A DNA stretch of 64,000 nucleotides, taken from contig NC_056000.1 in NCBI RefSeq assembly GCF_018446385.1, positions 75,774,688-75,838,687 of the forward strand, written 5' to 3'. Position 1 is the stretch's first letter. Each line of letters begins with the position of its first letter. Shown here piece by piece: positions 34,331 to 44,393 of this stretch. A program made the translations under genes and the position numbers. This DNA is from Zingiber officinale. Lineage: Eukaryota; Streptophyta; Magnoliopsida; Zingiberales; Zingiberaceae. The notes under the pieces are model-generated. The model saw only the letters and a list, made by a program, of their open reading frames with translations, ran no database searches and was not told where the DNA came from.

Positions 34331-35737
34331 TCATTGCGATCCAAGTACCATATTTAGACACTTGGATCCCATTTCGAACCTTTCCAACGTTTTCTTGAGT
34401 CGCTCGACTTGACCTTTCAAATCAGAATTTTCTTCCTCAAGTTTTTCAACTTGAGTTGAAGTTCCGACTTGAACTCGGTTAGTCGAGTCACTCAAGTTAA
34501 CTTGTTGCTTAAGGTGATCTATTTCCTTAAGTAACAAGTTATTTTGTTTTTTCGATTTTGCTAATTTTTTAAACAAACATTTAACTACTTTAAGTAAATT
34601 TGACTTTGAATAAATCATTACCATATTCGGATCTTCCGATCCGGGGCTTCTCTCGGAATCGAGGTCGATCTCGGACTCGTATTCTTCGTCGGACTCGGAC
34701 TCGGAATCTTTGTTTCTTGCCATAAATGCAAGGTGACTCGAGTGCTTTGTTTGCTCTGCGTCGGATTCGTCGGAAGAAGTTTCGTCCCATGTCGCTTGAA
34801 GAGCCTTCTTCCGTCTTGTCGATTTGGGTCTTTCTTCTTTCCGATTTGGGCATTCATTTTTAAAATGCCCATTCTTGTTGCATCCGTAACAAATCATTTC
34901 TGATTTATTTTGGATCTGGTTTGGTGGAGTCTTTTTGGAGCTTCTTCTAAACTTCTTCTTAGTCAACAGTCTTCGAACCATGTTGACTAATTCTTCTTCA
35001 TTGGTTGAGTCAGGGTCTGATTCGCTTTCTAACTCAATCTTTGTTTTTGATTTTTTCTCCTTGCTTGACCCTGCATACAAAACAACACCTTTCTCGCCAT
35101 GGCTCATGTTAGATTGCTCGTGTAGTTCTAATTCACAGAATAACTCATCTAACTTAAGAATTGAAAGATCCTTAGAAACTTTGTAAGCATCTACAATTGA
35201 TGCCCACAAAGTATTCCTTGGAAAGACGTTCATAGCATACCTTATTGTGTCACGATTTTCGAGATTGTGTACGATCAGGTGAAGACCGTTGAGGATGTCT
35301 TTCAGTCGAGCGTGTAGTTGCGAGGCGATCTCTCCAGGAAACATTTTTATATTTAACAAATTATTTAAAAGTAGATCTCGTTTGTTTACCTTCGAGTCGT
35401 TCGTTCCTTCGTGTAGTTTGACTATCGAGTCCCATAATTCTTTGGCGTTATCATAGGGACCAACTCTATTCAACTCCTCCATCGTGAGTCCGCACTGAAT
35501 GGTATTGATTGCTTTGTAGTTCAGTTGTGCCTTCTTGATCATCTGAGGTGTCCATTCTTCTGGTTCTAGGATTGTTCCGTCCTTCATTGGAGGAGTATAG
35601 CCTTTCAAGACTTTGAACCAGAGCTCAATGTCAGACTTTAAGTAGCACTCCATCCTATTCTTCCAGTAACTGAAATTCTCTCCTTTGAATAGTGGAGGTC
35701 GAACCGTACTATAGCCTTCTTGATATGAGTTCGACAT
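34331..35737 (-). CDS. Copia gag protein with zinc knuckle (468 aa), intact
   Basis: This is a single uninterrupted frame that begins 160 bp after the primer-binding site. The N-terminal part has the copia gag signature (PPLFKGENFSYWKNRMECYL, then AKELWDSIVKLHEGTNDSK, UBN2-like core with DLLLNNLLNIKMFPGE). A CCHC zinc knuckle, CYGCNKNGHFKNEC, lies at about residue 284-297 and would bind the genomic RNA. After it come a Lys/Arg-rich stretch, a Ser/Glu/Asp-rich acidic region and a C-terminal coiled coil (VEKLEEENSDLKGQVERLKK). Function is capsid assembly and RNA packaging in the cytoplasm. The frame ends without running into protease or polymerase, which fits a non-autonomous element. Confidence 0.88.
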   Translation of the reverse strand: MSNSYQEGYSTVRPPLFKGENFSYWKNRMECYLKSDIELWFKVLKGYTPPMKDGTILEPEEWTPQMIKKAQLNYKAINTIQCGLTMEELNRVGPYDNAKELWDSIVKLHEGTNDSKVNKRDLLLNNLLNIKMFPGEIASQLHARLKDILNGLHLIVHNLENRDTIRYAMNVFPRNTLWASIVDAYKVSKDLSILKLDELFCELELHEQSNMSHGEKGVVLYAGSSKEKKSKTKIELESESDPDSTNEEELVNMVRRLLTKKKFRRSSKKTPPNQIQNKSEMICYGCNKNGHFKNECPNRKEERPKSTRRKKALQATWDETSSDESDAEQTKHSSHLAFMARNKDSESESDEEYESEIDLDSERSPGSEDPNMVMIYSKSNLLKVVKCLFKKLAKSKKQNNLLLKEIDHLKQQVNLSDSTNRVQVGTSTQVEKLEEENSDLKGQVERLKKTLERFEMGSKCLNMVLGSQ

Positions 35738-35899
35738 CCTTACAAAAAAAAGTTAATGAACAAAAATATTTCCAAGACTTTCGTCTTGGGATTAGTAGTG
35801 TTTGAAGAAAAAAATATTCTAAAAGAAAATAAATTGAAGAAAAGAGAAAAAGTTTTTAAAAATGCTTTGAAAAACGGTTAAGAAATTTCAGAGCTAATC

Positions 35900-35912
35900 G
35901 GCTCTGATACCA
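35900..35912 (-). other. Primer-binding site for initiator tRNA-Met
   Basis: TGGTATCAGAGCC on the minus strand, two bases after the 5' LTR end. It is the standard copia primer site. Confidence 0.9.
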
Positions 35913-36369
35913 ATTGATAGATCGTTTGAAGCGATAGGGGGGGGTGAATATCGCTCCTTTTAAAAACTATTTCTTTTCTTTTATATAAAAGTCGTGCAGC
36001 GGAAATAATAAATGAGACAAGGTTATTTACTTCGTTCGGAGTCTAGCTCGACTCCTACTTGAAGGCTCGCGGTCCTTGACCGCACCAGTGAGCAAGGCAC
36101 TATAATCCTTCTTTCTGAAATTCTCGGAAAGAAGTGAATCGTACAATGAAGCAAGATAGTAACACACTACTATCTTGCTTTAAAAGAAATTACAATGCAA
36201 GCTTTAATTAAAATATACCGACAACGAAATTGTAGATGGAGCTTAGCTCAGCACTTTAGGATGCAGTAGCTTGCTGAGCTGATGAAGACGAGTTGTTCAT
36301 AGAGCAAGAATTTTTTATCAGAAAAATTGTATTCACGCTTCTGGCTTCGAGCATGTTTTATAAGAATTT

Positions 36370-36815
36370 TGGACGTTCGGTCGACCGATCCCTCTGTTCG
36401 GTCGACCGAACCTGCTCCCTTCCATTCTGGCTGAAGTCCGAAGCTGGCTCGATCTTTTGCATTTATTTAATGGTTCGGTCGACCAAACCCCTTTTTTGGT
36501 CGACCGAACCCCTTTTTCGATCGACCGAACCCCTTTTTCGATCGACCGAACAGCCAATTTCCCTGTTCGTCGAAAGCTGCAGAAATCTTCATTAATGGTG
36601 CAATTAATTTTGATTGGATCGGTCGACCGATCAACCCTTCTTTCCTTTTTCTACTGATCGGTGCTGATGAACTGGCTAGACTGAGTCATCATGGTTCGGT
36701 CGACTGATTAAGCTTTGATTTGACTTGGACTCAGTTTGATCTGAACTGATCTCTGGTCTGAGTTAAGCTGGTTCGGTTGACCAATCCTCCTGTTCGGTCG
36801 ACCGATCAGGCCGAA
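36370..36815. repeat. Array of ten TCGGTCGACCGA-type palindromes in the 5' LTR
   Basis: It holds additional 22 bp units (CCCCTTTTTCGATCGACCGA plus two bases) at about 36485-36552 that are absent from the 3' LTR. It lacks some others present there. Confidence 0.88.
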
Positions 36816-37195
36816 TCTGCAAAACAGAGTTTAAACAATATTCCTGCAAAGCAAGTGTTAGCACAGTAATATAATGCATGAGTAATATAGACAGTAGAAC
36901 TGTCTTGATCTCAACTTGGAAACCTTCTCGGTTTCTTTAGTTGGATCAGCGACCTAAGGTTGTTCCCTTCGGGAACCCGACCTCACTGTCGCTCCTCCAG
37001 TTTGTTTACCTCAACCCACCTGCCAAACTCTGATCCTCCAGATCTAGTTTGGACTTTTCACTTAGCCTTGATTGGCTCCTCAGGACTTTCCTTCGATCTT
37101 CAGCCCTCCAGACCTCTCAATCATACCACCAAGCATTGGGTCCCCTTGACCTGCTTGGATTTGCACCTGGGTTCCATAATCTGCTAAGACTTTTC

Positions 37196-39779
37196 TGTTG
37201 GTTGCTACTCGAAAAACCTAATGGTTCCACTGTACAAAAATTTTGTACAAAGATTTGAACCTTTTTCTAGCTACCATGTGTTCTTTTAAATTAAACTCGG
37301 ATCGCCTGCGGAACTTAACACGTTTGATCCAAAGTTTAATCTATTTGTTCTTTTAGGTTAAGACTTGGATCTCTTGCGGAACTTAACACGTTCGATCCAA
37401 ATCACCTAGGTTATTAATTTCATTAAATATTAATTTCCAAAATCGGCTTCCAGGACTGCATGGCGAGACACATGACCTTCTTGGATATGGGAACAACCAC
37501 CACCGCCTAGACAAAGCCTTTTAAGGAAAGCTAATATTTAATTTCCTTAAATAACTTTAGGTCAACCGAAAAGAACAATCAAATCACAAGGAAAATAAAA
37601 ATAAAAGAACACAACATCGAAAACAAATTCGAAATACTAGAATCGCATGCCTCTTGTATTTGGTATTTTTACATGAAGATAAAACTAGTATGATGCGGAA
37701 ATAAAATACTAGTATACCTTTTCTTTTGCAAACAAAAACCTCTAGGTCTTCTACTGTATTCCTCTTCTAATCCCGGACGTTGTGTGGACAACGATCTTCC
37801 GAGACGAGAAACCACCAAAGCACTTTCTTCTCCTTTCTTCAAGTTTCGACCAAGCACAAAGCTTCCAAAAGATGAAGATCTTTTTCCACCAACCAAGCTC
37901 CAAGGGATGCAAGCTTTCTCTCCTTCTTCTCCAAGCTAAATTCCGGCCACCACTTGATCTCCAAGGAGGATGAGAGGTTCGGCCACAAAGATGGAGAGAA
38001 GAGAAAGGGAAGAGGCCGGCCACACCAAGGAAGAAAAGAGGGAGAAAAAGAATAGAGTCGTTCACCATGAAGGCACCTCTACCCCCTCTTTTATAATCCT
38101 TGGTCTTGGCAAATAAAGAAATTTAAATAAAAATTTCCTTAATTCCTTTGCCATGAAAAAGAAAAATTATTTTAATTAAAACAATTTTCGTTTTTCAATT
38201 GCAATGGCCGGCCACCTCTTTCCCCAAAACAAGGAGAGTTTTAATTAAAACAAAAATTAAAACTTCCTAATTTGTTTCTAGAAATTTATAAAAATTTCTC
38301 CAATAATTTTTATCCCTTCATGATTGGTTAATAAAAAGGAAATTTTATAAATTAAAAATCTTTCTTTTAAAACATGTGGATAATTTCTAAAAGGAAAGTT
38401 ATCTCTAAAAATTAAAATATCCTTTCAATCTACAAATAAGGAAAGATATTAAATCTTTTCTTAATCTTTTGTAGAAACTAATAAAAGAGAATTTTTAATT
38501 TTTAAACTTTCTTTTAAATCAAGAACATGAATAAAAGGAAAGTTTTTACCAAAATTAAAATCAACCTTTTAATCTATAAATAAAGAAAGAAATTTAGCTC
38601 TTCTCTTAATCTTTTGTAGAATCTTATAAAAGGAAAGATTTAAATTTTTTAAACTCTCTTTTAAATCATGTTATCCACATAAGAAAAATTTTTAAAATTA
38701 AAATTCCTTTTTATTTTAATAGGGCCGGCCACCTAAGCTTGAGTTCAAGCTAGGGCCGGCCACATGAATTCACCCATGAACCAAACCATGGCCGACCCTA
38801 GCTTGGTCTCCAAGCTAGCTTGGCCAACCCCTATAGGATGGGTAAGAAGGTGGGTATAGTACTCTATAATTAAGAGGCTACGATAGGGACCGAGAGGAGG
38901 AATTGGTTTTGGTCTCCCGATAAAATTAAGCATCCCGTGTTCGCCCCGAACACACAACTTAATTTTATCAATAATAATTTATTCCACTAGAGAACTATTA
39001 TTGAACTACCGCACCAATCCCAAATTACATTTTGGGCTCCTTCTTATTATGAGTGTGTTAGTCTCCCTGTGTTTAATATAACAAATGTCCACTAATTAAG
39101 TAAGTTACTGACAACTCACTTAATTAATATCTAGCTCCAAGAGTAGTACCACTCAACTTCATCGTCATGTCGGACTAAGTCCACCTGCAGGATTTAACAT
39201 GACAATTCTTATGAGCTCCTCTTGAGAACATTCTCAACCTAGATTTCTAGGACACAGTTTCCTTCTATAATCAACAACACACACTATAAGAGATATCATT
39301 TCTCAACTTATCGGGCTTATTGATTTATCGAACTAAATCTCACCCATTGATAAATTAAATAAATAAATACCAAATATATGTGCTTGTTATTATATTAGGA
39401 TTAAGAGCACACACTTCCATAATAACTGAGGTCTTTGTTCCTTTATAAAGTCAGTATAAAAGAAACGACCTCTAATGGTCCTACTCAATACACTCTAAGT
39501 GTACTAGTGTAATTATATAGTTAAGATAAACTAATACCTAATTACACTACGACCTTCCAATGGTTTGTTCCTTTCCATCTTGGTCGTGAGCTATTGTTTA
39601 TAATTTATAAGGTGCTGATAACATGATCCTCTGTGTGTGACACCACACACCATGTTATCTACAATATAAATTAATTGAACAACTACATTTATCATAAATA
39701 TAGACATTTGACCAATGTGATTCTTATTTTTAGATAAATGTTTATACCAAAAGCTAGGCTTTTAGTATACATCCTAACA
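37196..39779 (-). mobile_element. Solo LTR (2584 bp) of a TGTTAGGATGTATAC-type element
   Basis: It is flanked by perfect TTTTC duplications (37191-37195 and 39780-39784) and its ends are TGTTGG...CCTAACA. On the minus strand it begins TGTTAGGATGTATACTAAAA and has a TATA box (GGATTATAAAAGAGG, about 38087-38100). The interrupted sequence is intact in the sister LTR at 29750. No internal coding region is present, so recombination between LTRs is the likely origin. It contains repeated GGCCGGCCAC motifs around 38210 and 38720-38760. Confidence 0.9.
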
Positions 39780-40349
39780 TTTTCTGCCTAGCCTCCAGCT
39801 AGGACTTTCCCGGTTGAGTAAACATCCTACACACTCAGTCCACTTGTTAGATCATAACAAGACTTAACTTGAACCTTTGACAACATCAAAACTCAGGTTT
39901 GATTCTGGTACAGCTTGCACCAACAGATGTATGCCCTCAGCGTCTCCTTAGGAACATGCTTGAGGAAAAATAAACTCAACATGATCTTGTGATACTGGCA
40001 GCTGCTAGCGAAGTGGTGGAGAAAAGCCTTGTGAAAATCCTTGAAGCAACAAATGGAATCGGCTAGCAACCGGTTAAACCATCTCTGTGTCAAGCCTGAG
40101 AGGGTAATCAGGAACACTCGACATTTAATGTCATCTGTGTATTGGTAGAGGATAGCTACTTTCTCGAACTTGAATAGATGGTCCTTCGGGTCGATAGCTC
40201 CTCCATACTCTCCAATCCTTAAGAGTCGGAAATGACTCGGCAATTTGTTCTCCAATATTTCTAGGAAAAATGACATACTTATCCATTTGGGGGAGCCACT
40301 GGGGATTGGAACCTTCCCCTTCTGCAAATCCCAATGGTCTATGCGACCA

Positions 40350-41267
40350 TGTGTTTTGGTGTTTAGGCAAAGAGTTTAAGTTAGGTTTAACCTTGTTATT
40401 TGATATGTGTATGTGAGTGTGCAAGTTTGCAGGATACACATATGACTCAACTTGATGGCTTCGGATCCGGTGAAGGATGGAGCATCCGAGGGACCGTGGA
40501 CAAGGCAGCAAGGACAAGGGCCGAGGGAAGCCACTTTGAGGCATACACAAAGGTTGACATTGGGTACGAGCTGCAGGCTTGGATGCATTCGAGGTACGAG
40601 AGCTAAAGGAAATAGGCTTGAAGGTAAGAGATCAAGGCTGCAAAAAAGAGTCAAGTGAGTCGTGAGGGTACGAGTGCATGAAAAATTGTACTCGAGGAAA
40701 AATCCTGGGGGTACTGTAGCAGTCAACCGTGGGGGGGGGGCTGTAGTAGTCAACGGGTACTGTAGTAGTCAATGACACTATAGCAGTCGACTGGTAGAGA
40801 GTCGTTGGGTTAACACTAGTCGACTGGTAATGGTAAAATAGCAGGGGTGTTTTCTTCCAAGCTCTATAAGAAGGAGCTTGGGATGGTCACCCAAGGTGAC
40901 GAAATTAGACTTGGTTAAAGCCTAATTAGTAGTCACAAGAGTTCTCAAGTGCTTGTGTAATCCAAGAGGTATTGGTGAGTTTGTGGTAAGGTTTCTCCAC
41001 CCACAAGGAGCTACTTGAGATAGCCGGAGTTTGTCGGGGGCTAATCCACCAACAGATTGAGGGATCGTCCACTTTACAGACAATCATGGAGTAGGAGCAA
41101 GTTATCTCCGAACCACATTACATTAACGTGTATTGGTTTGCATTCTTTCCTTTAGTATTTAGCTTTCGTATTTGTGTTTGTATTATTGTATTTCCACTTG
41201 CGCAACTAACAAATATGTAGGAAGCATTCGATTTGGGGGTGTCGTCTATCCAACCCCCCTGTTAGCC
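40350..41267 (+). mobile_element. Solo LTR (about 918 bp) inserted in the gypsy gag
   Basis: It is flanked by perfect GACCA repeats (40345-40349 and 41268-41272). It starts TGTGTTTTGG but ends TTAGCC rather than CA, so the right border may be mutated or one or two bases off. It carries repeats of ACTGTAGTAGTCAAC and AGTCGACTGG (40708-40830), a TATA in the loop of an inverted repeat (40857-40881), then a U5-like region. Confidence 0.7.
40857..40881 (+). promoter_or_regulatory. TATA box in the loop of an 8 bp inverted repeat
   Basis: CCAAGCTC (40857-40864), TATAAGAAG, GAGCTTGG (40874-40881): the arms are perfectly complementary. The position fits the LTR core promoter. Confidence 0.6.
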
Positions 41268-41670
41268 GACCACCGATCCCCTACAGGTATGCCTGCCGAG
41301 GATGATCCTCGGGGACTCTCCGAGTGGCCCATGTCCTCGAGGGGCATGTGGAGTAGCACTTGGTGGTATACGATCGAAGATGGTGGCATAGGAGAAAATC
41401 CACTCGGTTGTACAAGTACCTGATTGAATCCGGCTTGCGGAGGGACTGGGGGAAATTCCATCTGTCCTTCTGCCCTAGCCCTCCACTCAGTGTGAGGTCC
41501 CGTCACCAAGAATGTCGAGCTGTTTAGCAAGGGATGTCGAGCAACTTGATGTTGTTGTTGCACCAACTTTTGTCCTCGTGTTGCCACACGAGTAACTTCA
41601 GGTCCTCTTGTGACAAAGTAATAGTTATAAATCATCCAACTTCTTCCATCTTTGCATTTCAGATTCAGGA

Positions 41671-41692
41671 GAAGTTCCTATAAACGACACCA
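41671..41692 (-). other. Decayed Ty3/gypsy primer-binding site
   Basis: The minus strand reads TGGTGTCGTTTATAGGAACT, resembling the TGGCGCCGTCTGTGGGAA form known from Tat-type elements, with mostly C-to-T or G-to-A changes. It lies two to four bases from the LTR border. Confidence 0.6.
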
Positions 41693-41696
41693 AATT

Positions 41697-42525
41697 TGAT
41701 CCTGTCTGAAATCGAGAAAGATGATGCACTAGTTATACGGTGTCAGTGTTGACAGTGAGGAGACTTTAAGAAGCAGGGACCTGCCACCACTATTGGACCT
41801 GCATACCACAGAAGAGAACTAGAGGCAAAAAAATATCAGTCATTGGGTCAGGGAGGGATCCCGGTGCAGATACTCCGATACTCAAGTCAGGTAAACGGTG
41901 ATGGAGAAGATGAACAGTAATAATGAAGAAATGAGCTTTGATAGTGAAACTTGGTGTACTTGCGCCTGTAGGTAAAAACCACCCTATATAGTATTACTTT
42001 TCCTCTCTACGCGAATCTCGATGCATTACCAAAATATAACCGACCATTATGACATTTTGACACATTTTCTAGAATAGGCATCAATTCCTGCGTTGTAGGG
42101 TAGAAGCTTCTTGTGTACAATCTACATATGGAATATTCCTCTGATTCTCTGATAACAGTTAAGTAAGATGCTAAAAAAGAAATGTTGAGCTATTGGGGCA
42201 TTAATGCACTGTGATAATAGGCCGACTGAGTTCTCTCCAACTCCCGATCGAACCTTGCTCTCGGAGGGACTTGACTTGGCTAACAGTTGTAGACTACCTT
42301 AATAACTTGGCTCGATTTCTTTAAGGACTCGGCTCGATCACATTGAGGACTCAGCTCAGTCGAGATAACTCAGGATCTGATCAACCGAATGATCTGATCA
42401 ACTAAATCACCTAGTTGAACTATATGATCATATTAGTCCTGATTATTGACTCCTTCTTAACTTTCATAAGTTAACTTTATTGATCTCGAGTCTAATTTTA
42501 GGGACCAACCTTATTTACAGTATCA
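41697..42525 (-). repeat. 5' LTR of the Ty3/gypsy element (829 bp)
   Basis: On the minus strand it runs TGATACTG...AGGATCA, directly followed by the primer-binding site. A TATATAG box lies at about 41975-41982. The matching 3' LTR was not found in the window, so the left end of this element is lost or deleted. Confidence 0.65.
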
Positions 42526-43500
42526 GTCATTTGTGAAATTCAGTGTTTGGAGATTTGGAAACATGATAGGTGATGCAGATAGGTATCAAGGGTAGAGGAG
42601 TGATTAATGGAGAGGAGGGGTATTTTGGTTAATTTACTGTATCAACCCTTTTTAGGGCACTGTTCACAGCGTGAGAAAACTCTCTTCGTTTTCTCTCCAC
42701 CGCCACCAACAGAAAAAGTTTCTTGCTCCCTCTCCGACGTTGTCGCCGGAGCTGATGCTGGCCACCCCCACTTCTCCTCCTCTCCCTCTCCTCACTGTGC
42801 CGCTCCCTCTCTCTCGCCGCCACCCTCACAACGCCGGCGACAGCCACTCCTTCTTCCTCCTCGCGACAGCCACTTCTCTCCCTCTCCTTCTCGCGACGCC
42901 TCTACCGGACAGATTCGGCACCGGTTAAACACACGACCGGCCATAGCTTCGCCTTGTGGCGTCGTCATCCTCTCCACAGCCCCCACCGAGCACCTCTTGC
43001 CGTCGGTCGACATCTCCTCCCTTCTCCTCTCGCCACTGTCGCTTCTGCCAGCAACGCCGACGTCGCTTCCCTCTTCTTACACGCGACAACACTGTATGCT
43101 CTCTGTTCCGGTGTCCATAGCTGTCGCCGGCAGCCTCCACGCGCCACCAACCTTTCTCGACAACATCCACGCGCTGTAGTCGCACAGCCGGCACCTCCTG
43201 CGGCAACCGACAGCCACTGTTGGCTGACCCACTGTCTCGACGGACCTCCCAGCGTCATTATCGTTGTCGGCAGCCTCGCAGCCGGATTCGATCATCTAGG
43301 GTCCTGGTCTTTAGGTCCAACGTCGATCGCGCTCTCGATCCGAGCCCTCCGAGCTCTCGTGGTCATTATGTTCCGACTCGACGTGTGTGATATTTTTATA
43401 CTGTGGTTATTGGGCCGCTATTATATCCCGGCCTGCAAGCTGTGGTTATGTTTCAGACTATGGGTGTTGTGTCTAGCTTTTAGATTGCTGGTATTTCTCG
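42526..43500. other. GC-rich, pyrimidine-rich DNA without a recognisable gene
   Basis: The plus strand is strongly CT/CCG-rich (42640-43260) and shows long overlapping frames on both strands without domain resemblance. It could be the promoter or leader of an unrecognised repeat or gene. I see no splice-consistent protein. Confidence 0.4.
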
Positions 43501-43676
43501 GTCTGCGTGCCGGAATCATATCCTGGCCTGCGTGCCGATCTTATGTCCCGGTCTGTGTGCCGAAATCATATCCCGACCTGTGTGCCGATATTTTATCCCT
43601 GCCTGCATGCCGATGTCGTATCCCGATTTACATGCTGGTGCCTTATCCCGGTCTGCGTGCCGGTATTATATTCCCG
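43501..43676 (+). repeat. 25 bp tandem repeat, 7 copies
   Basis: Units such as GTCTGCGTGCCGGAATCATA plus TCCTG follow each other exactly every 25 bases from 43501. The shared core is CTGYGTGCCG...TATCCCG. The wording recalls the GGGATACAGACCTGG minisatellite at 1310-2215 read on the opposite strand. Confidence 0.9.
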
Positions 43677-44393
43677 ACCTGCAGCTCGTCGTCCGGGTCC
43701 GTACCTCGTTCAGCTTCTCGTCGTCAGATCCAGCTCTCCATCCTGATCGGGTGTCGTCTACTCTTCCGGCTCCCGACAACTCGCACTGCGTCCCATCCGA
43801 GGGCGCCCCCTGGGCTAGGGTACGTTCTCCATTCATATTCTATATGTATTTTCATTATTTTATGACTTAGTCTGTTACTTATATGTTCGTTGGATTCGCC
43901 TCGAGCCTCAGGGTATCATGGATCGGGGGGGCCCCGGTCACTGGCTGTAGGTAGCGTTGACCAGAGGACTTTTGAAGATTTGGTCAACACGGAAGTCATC
44001 TCAGCACACCCTCCTCCGAGATATCGTGACTCAGTTAATATTTTAGCTATCTCATTCGATGGTCTGTCTGACTCAATTTTCGGACGGGATCAATAGATAA
44101 TTAATGAATTTTTTTAGAGAGAGATTTTGTGATGCGGTTAGTGTTGGTTTTGATGATTGATATGATGTGTGTTCTGAATGGTCGTATCTTTGAATAAGGT
44201 GCGGACTCTTGACAAAATTAAGGATGCTTAGGTATAAAATTAAAAGAGCGGCTGGCCAACCTCGAGCCACAATCAGGTATTATTTTAAGACCACTTTTGG
44301 ATTTGACTCAGTTTTTAATTGAAATCTCTTGTTAAATGCGTCGAAGCTTATTGTTTGACCCGAATCTAGTCCCTGCCTGATTCAGTGAGTTCC
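43677..44393. other. No gene recognised; GH10 3' region at the right end
   Basis: The segment 43880-44090 looks like retrotransposon leader DNA. The last 200 bp should contain the 3' UTR of the xylanase gene. Confidence 0.35.

Larger units (their letters stand above)
28512..39925 (-). mobile_element. Large non-autonomous Ty1/copia element (8.8 kb without its own nested insertion)
   Basis: The LTRs are 28512-29906 (3') and 35915-39925 (5', interrupted by 2589 bp of solo LTR plus one target-site copy). The primer-binding site TGGTATCAGAGCC (35900-35912) and a purine run (29907-29921) are in place, and the target duplication GATGT is perfect. The interior has an intact 468-codon gag and a second, spliced ORF with its own TATA box, but no integrase, reverse transcriptase or RNase H. 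In the LTR ends I compared, about nine differences occur in the first 150 bases, several of them C/T or G/A, so it is not very recent. Confidence 0.92.
35915..39925 (-). repeat. 5' LTR of the large copia element, split by a solo LTR
   Basis: The parts are 35915-37195 and 39785-39925 (1422 bp without the insertion). They match 28512-29906 throughout; for example, the sequence across 29745-29775 is continuous there but interrupted here at TTTTC. It holds ten palindromes at about 36370-36810. Confidence 0.92.
39926..41635 (-). pseudogene. N-terminal pieces of the split Ty3/gypsy gag
   Basis: 39926-40349 encodes the gag core on the minus strand: EILENKLPSHFRLLRIGEYG, DPKDHLFKFE, YTDDIKCRVFLITLSGLTQR and W, then PKETLRAYI at the break. 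The part at 41268-41635 encodes the Pro/Gln-rich N-terminal leader (EFPPVPPQAGFNQ). A solo LTR (40350-41267) separates the two. It matches the Ty3/gypsy retrotransposon gag domain and continues at 28506-28234 on the far side of the copia insertion. Confidence 0.85.

Noticed and set aside
42954-43865. 303-codon plus-strand frame
   Set aside because: GC-rich composition opens long frames on both strands here. The protein is low-complexity, contains the 25 bp array, and shows no domain.
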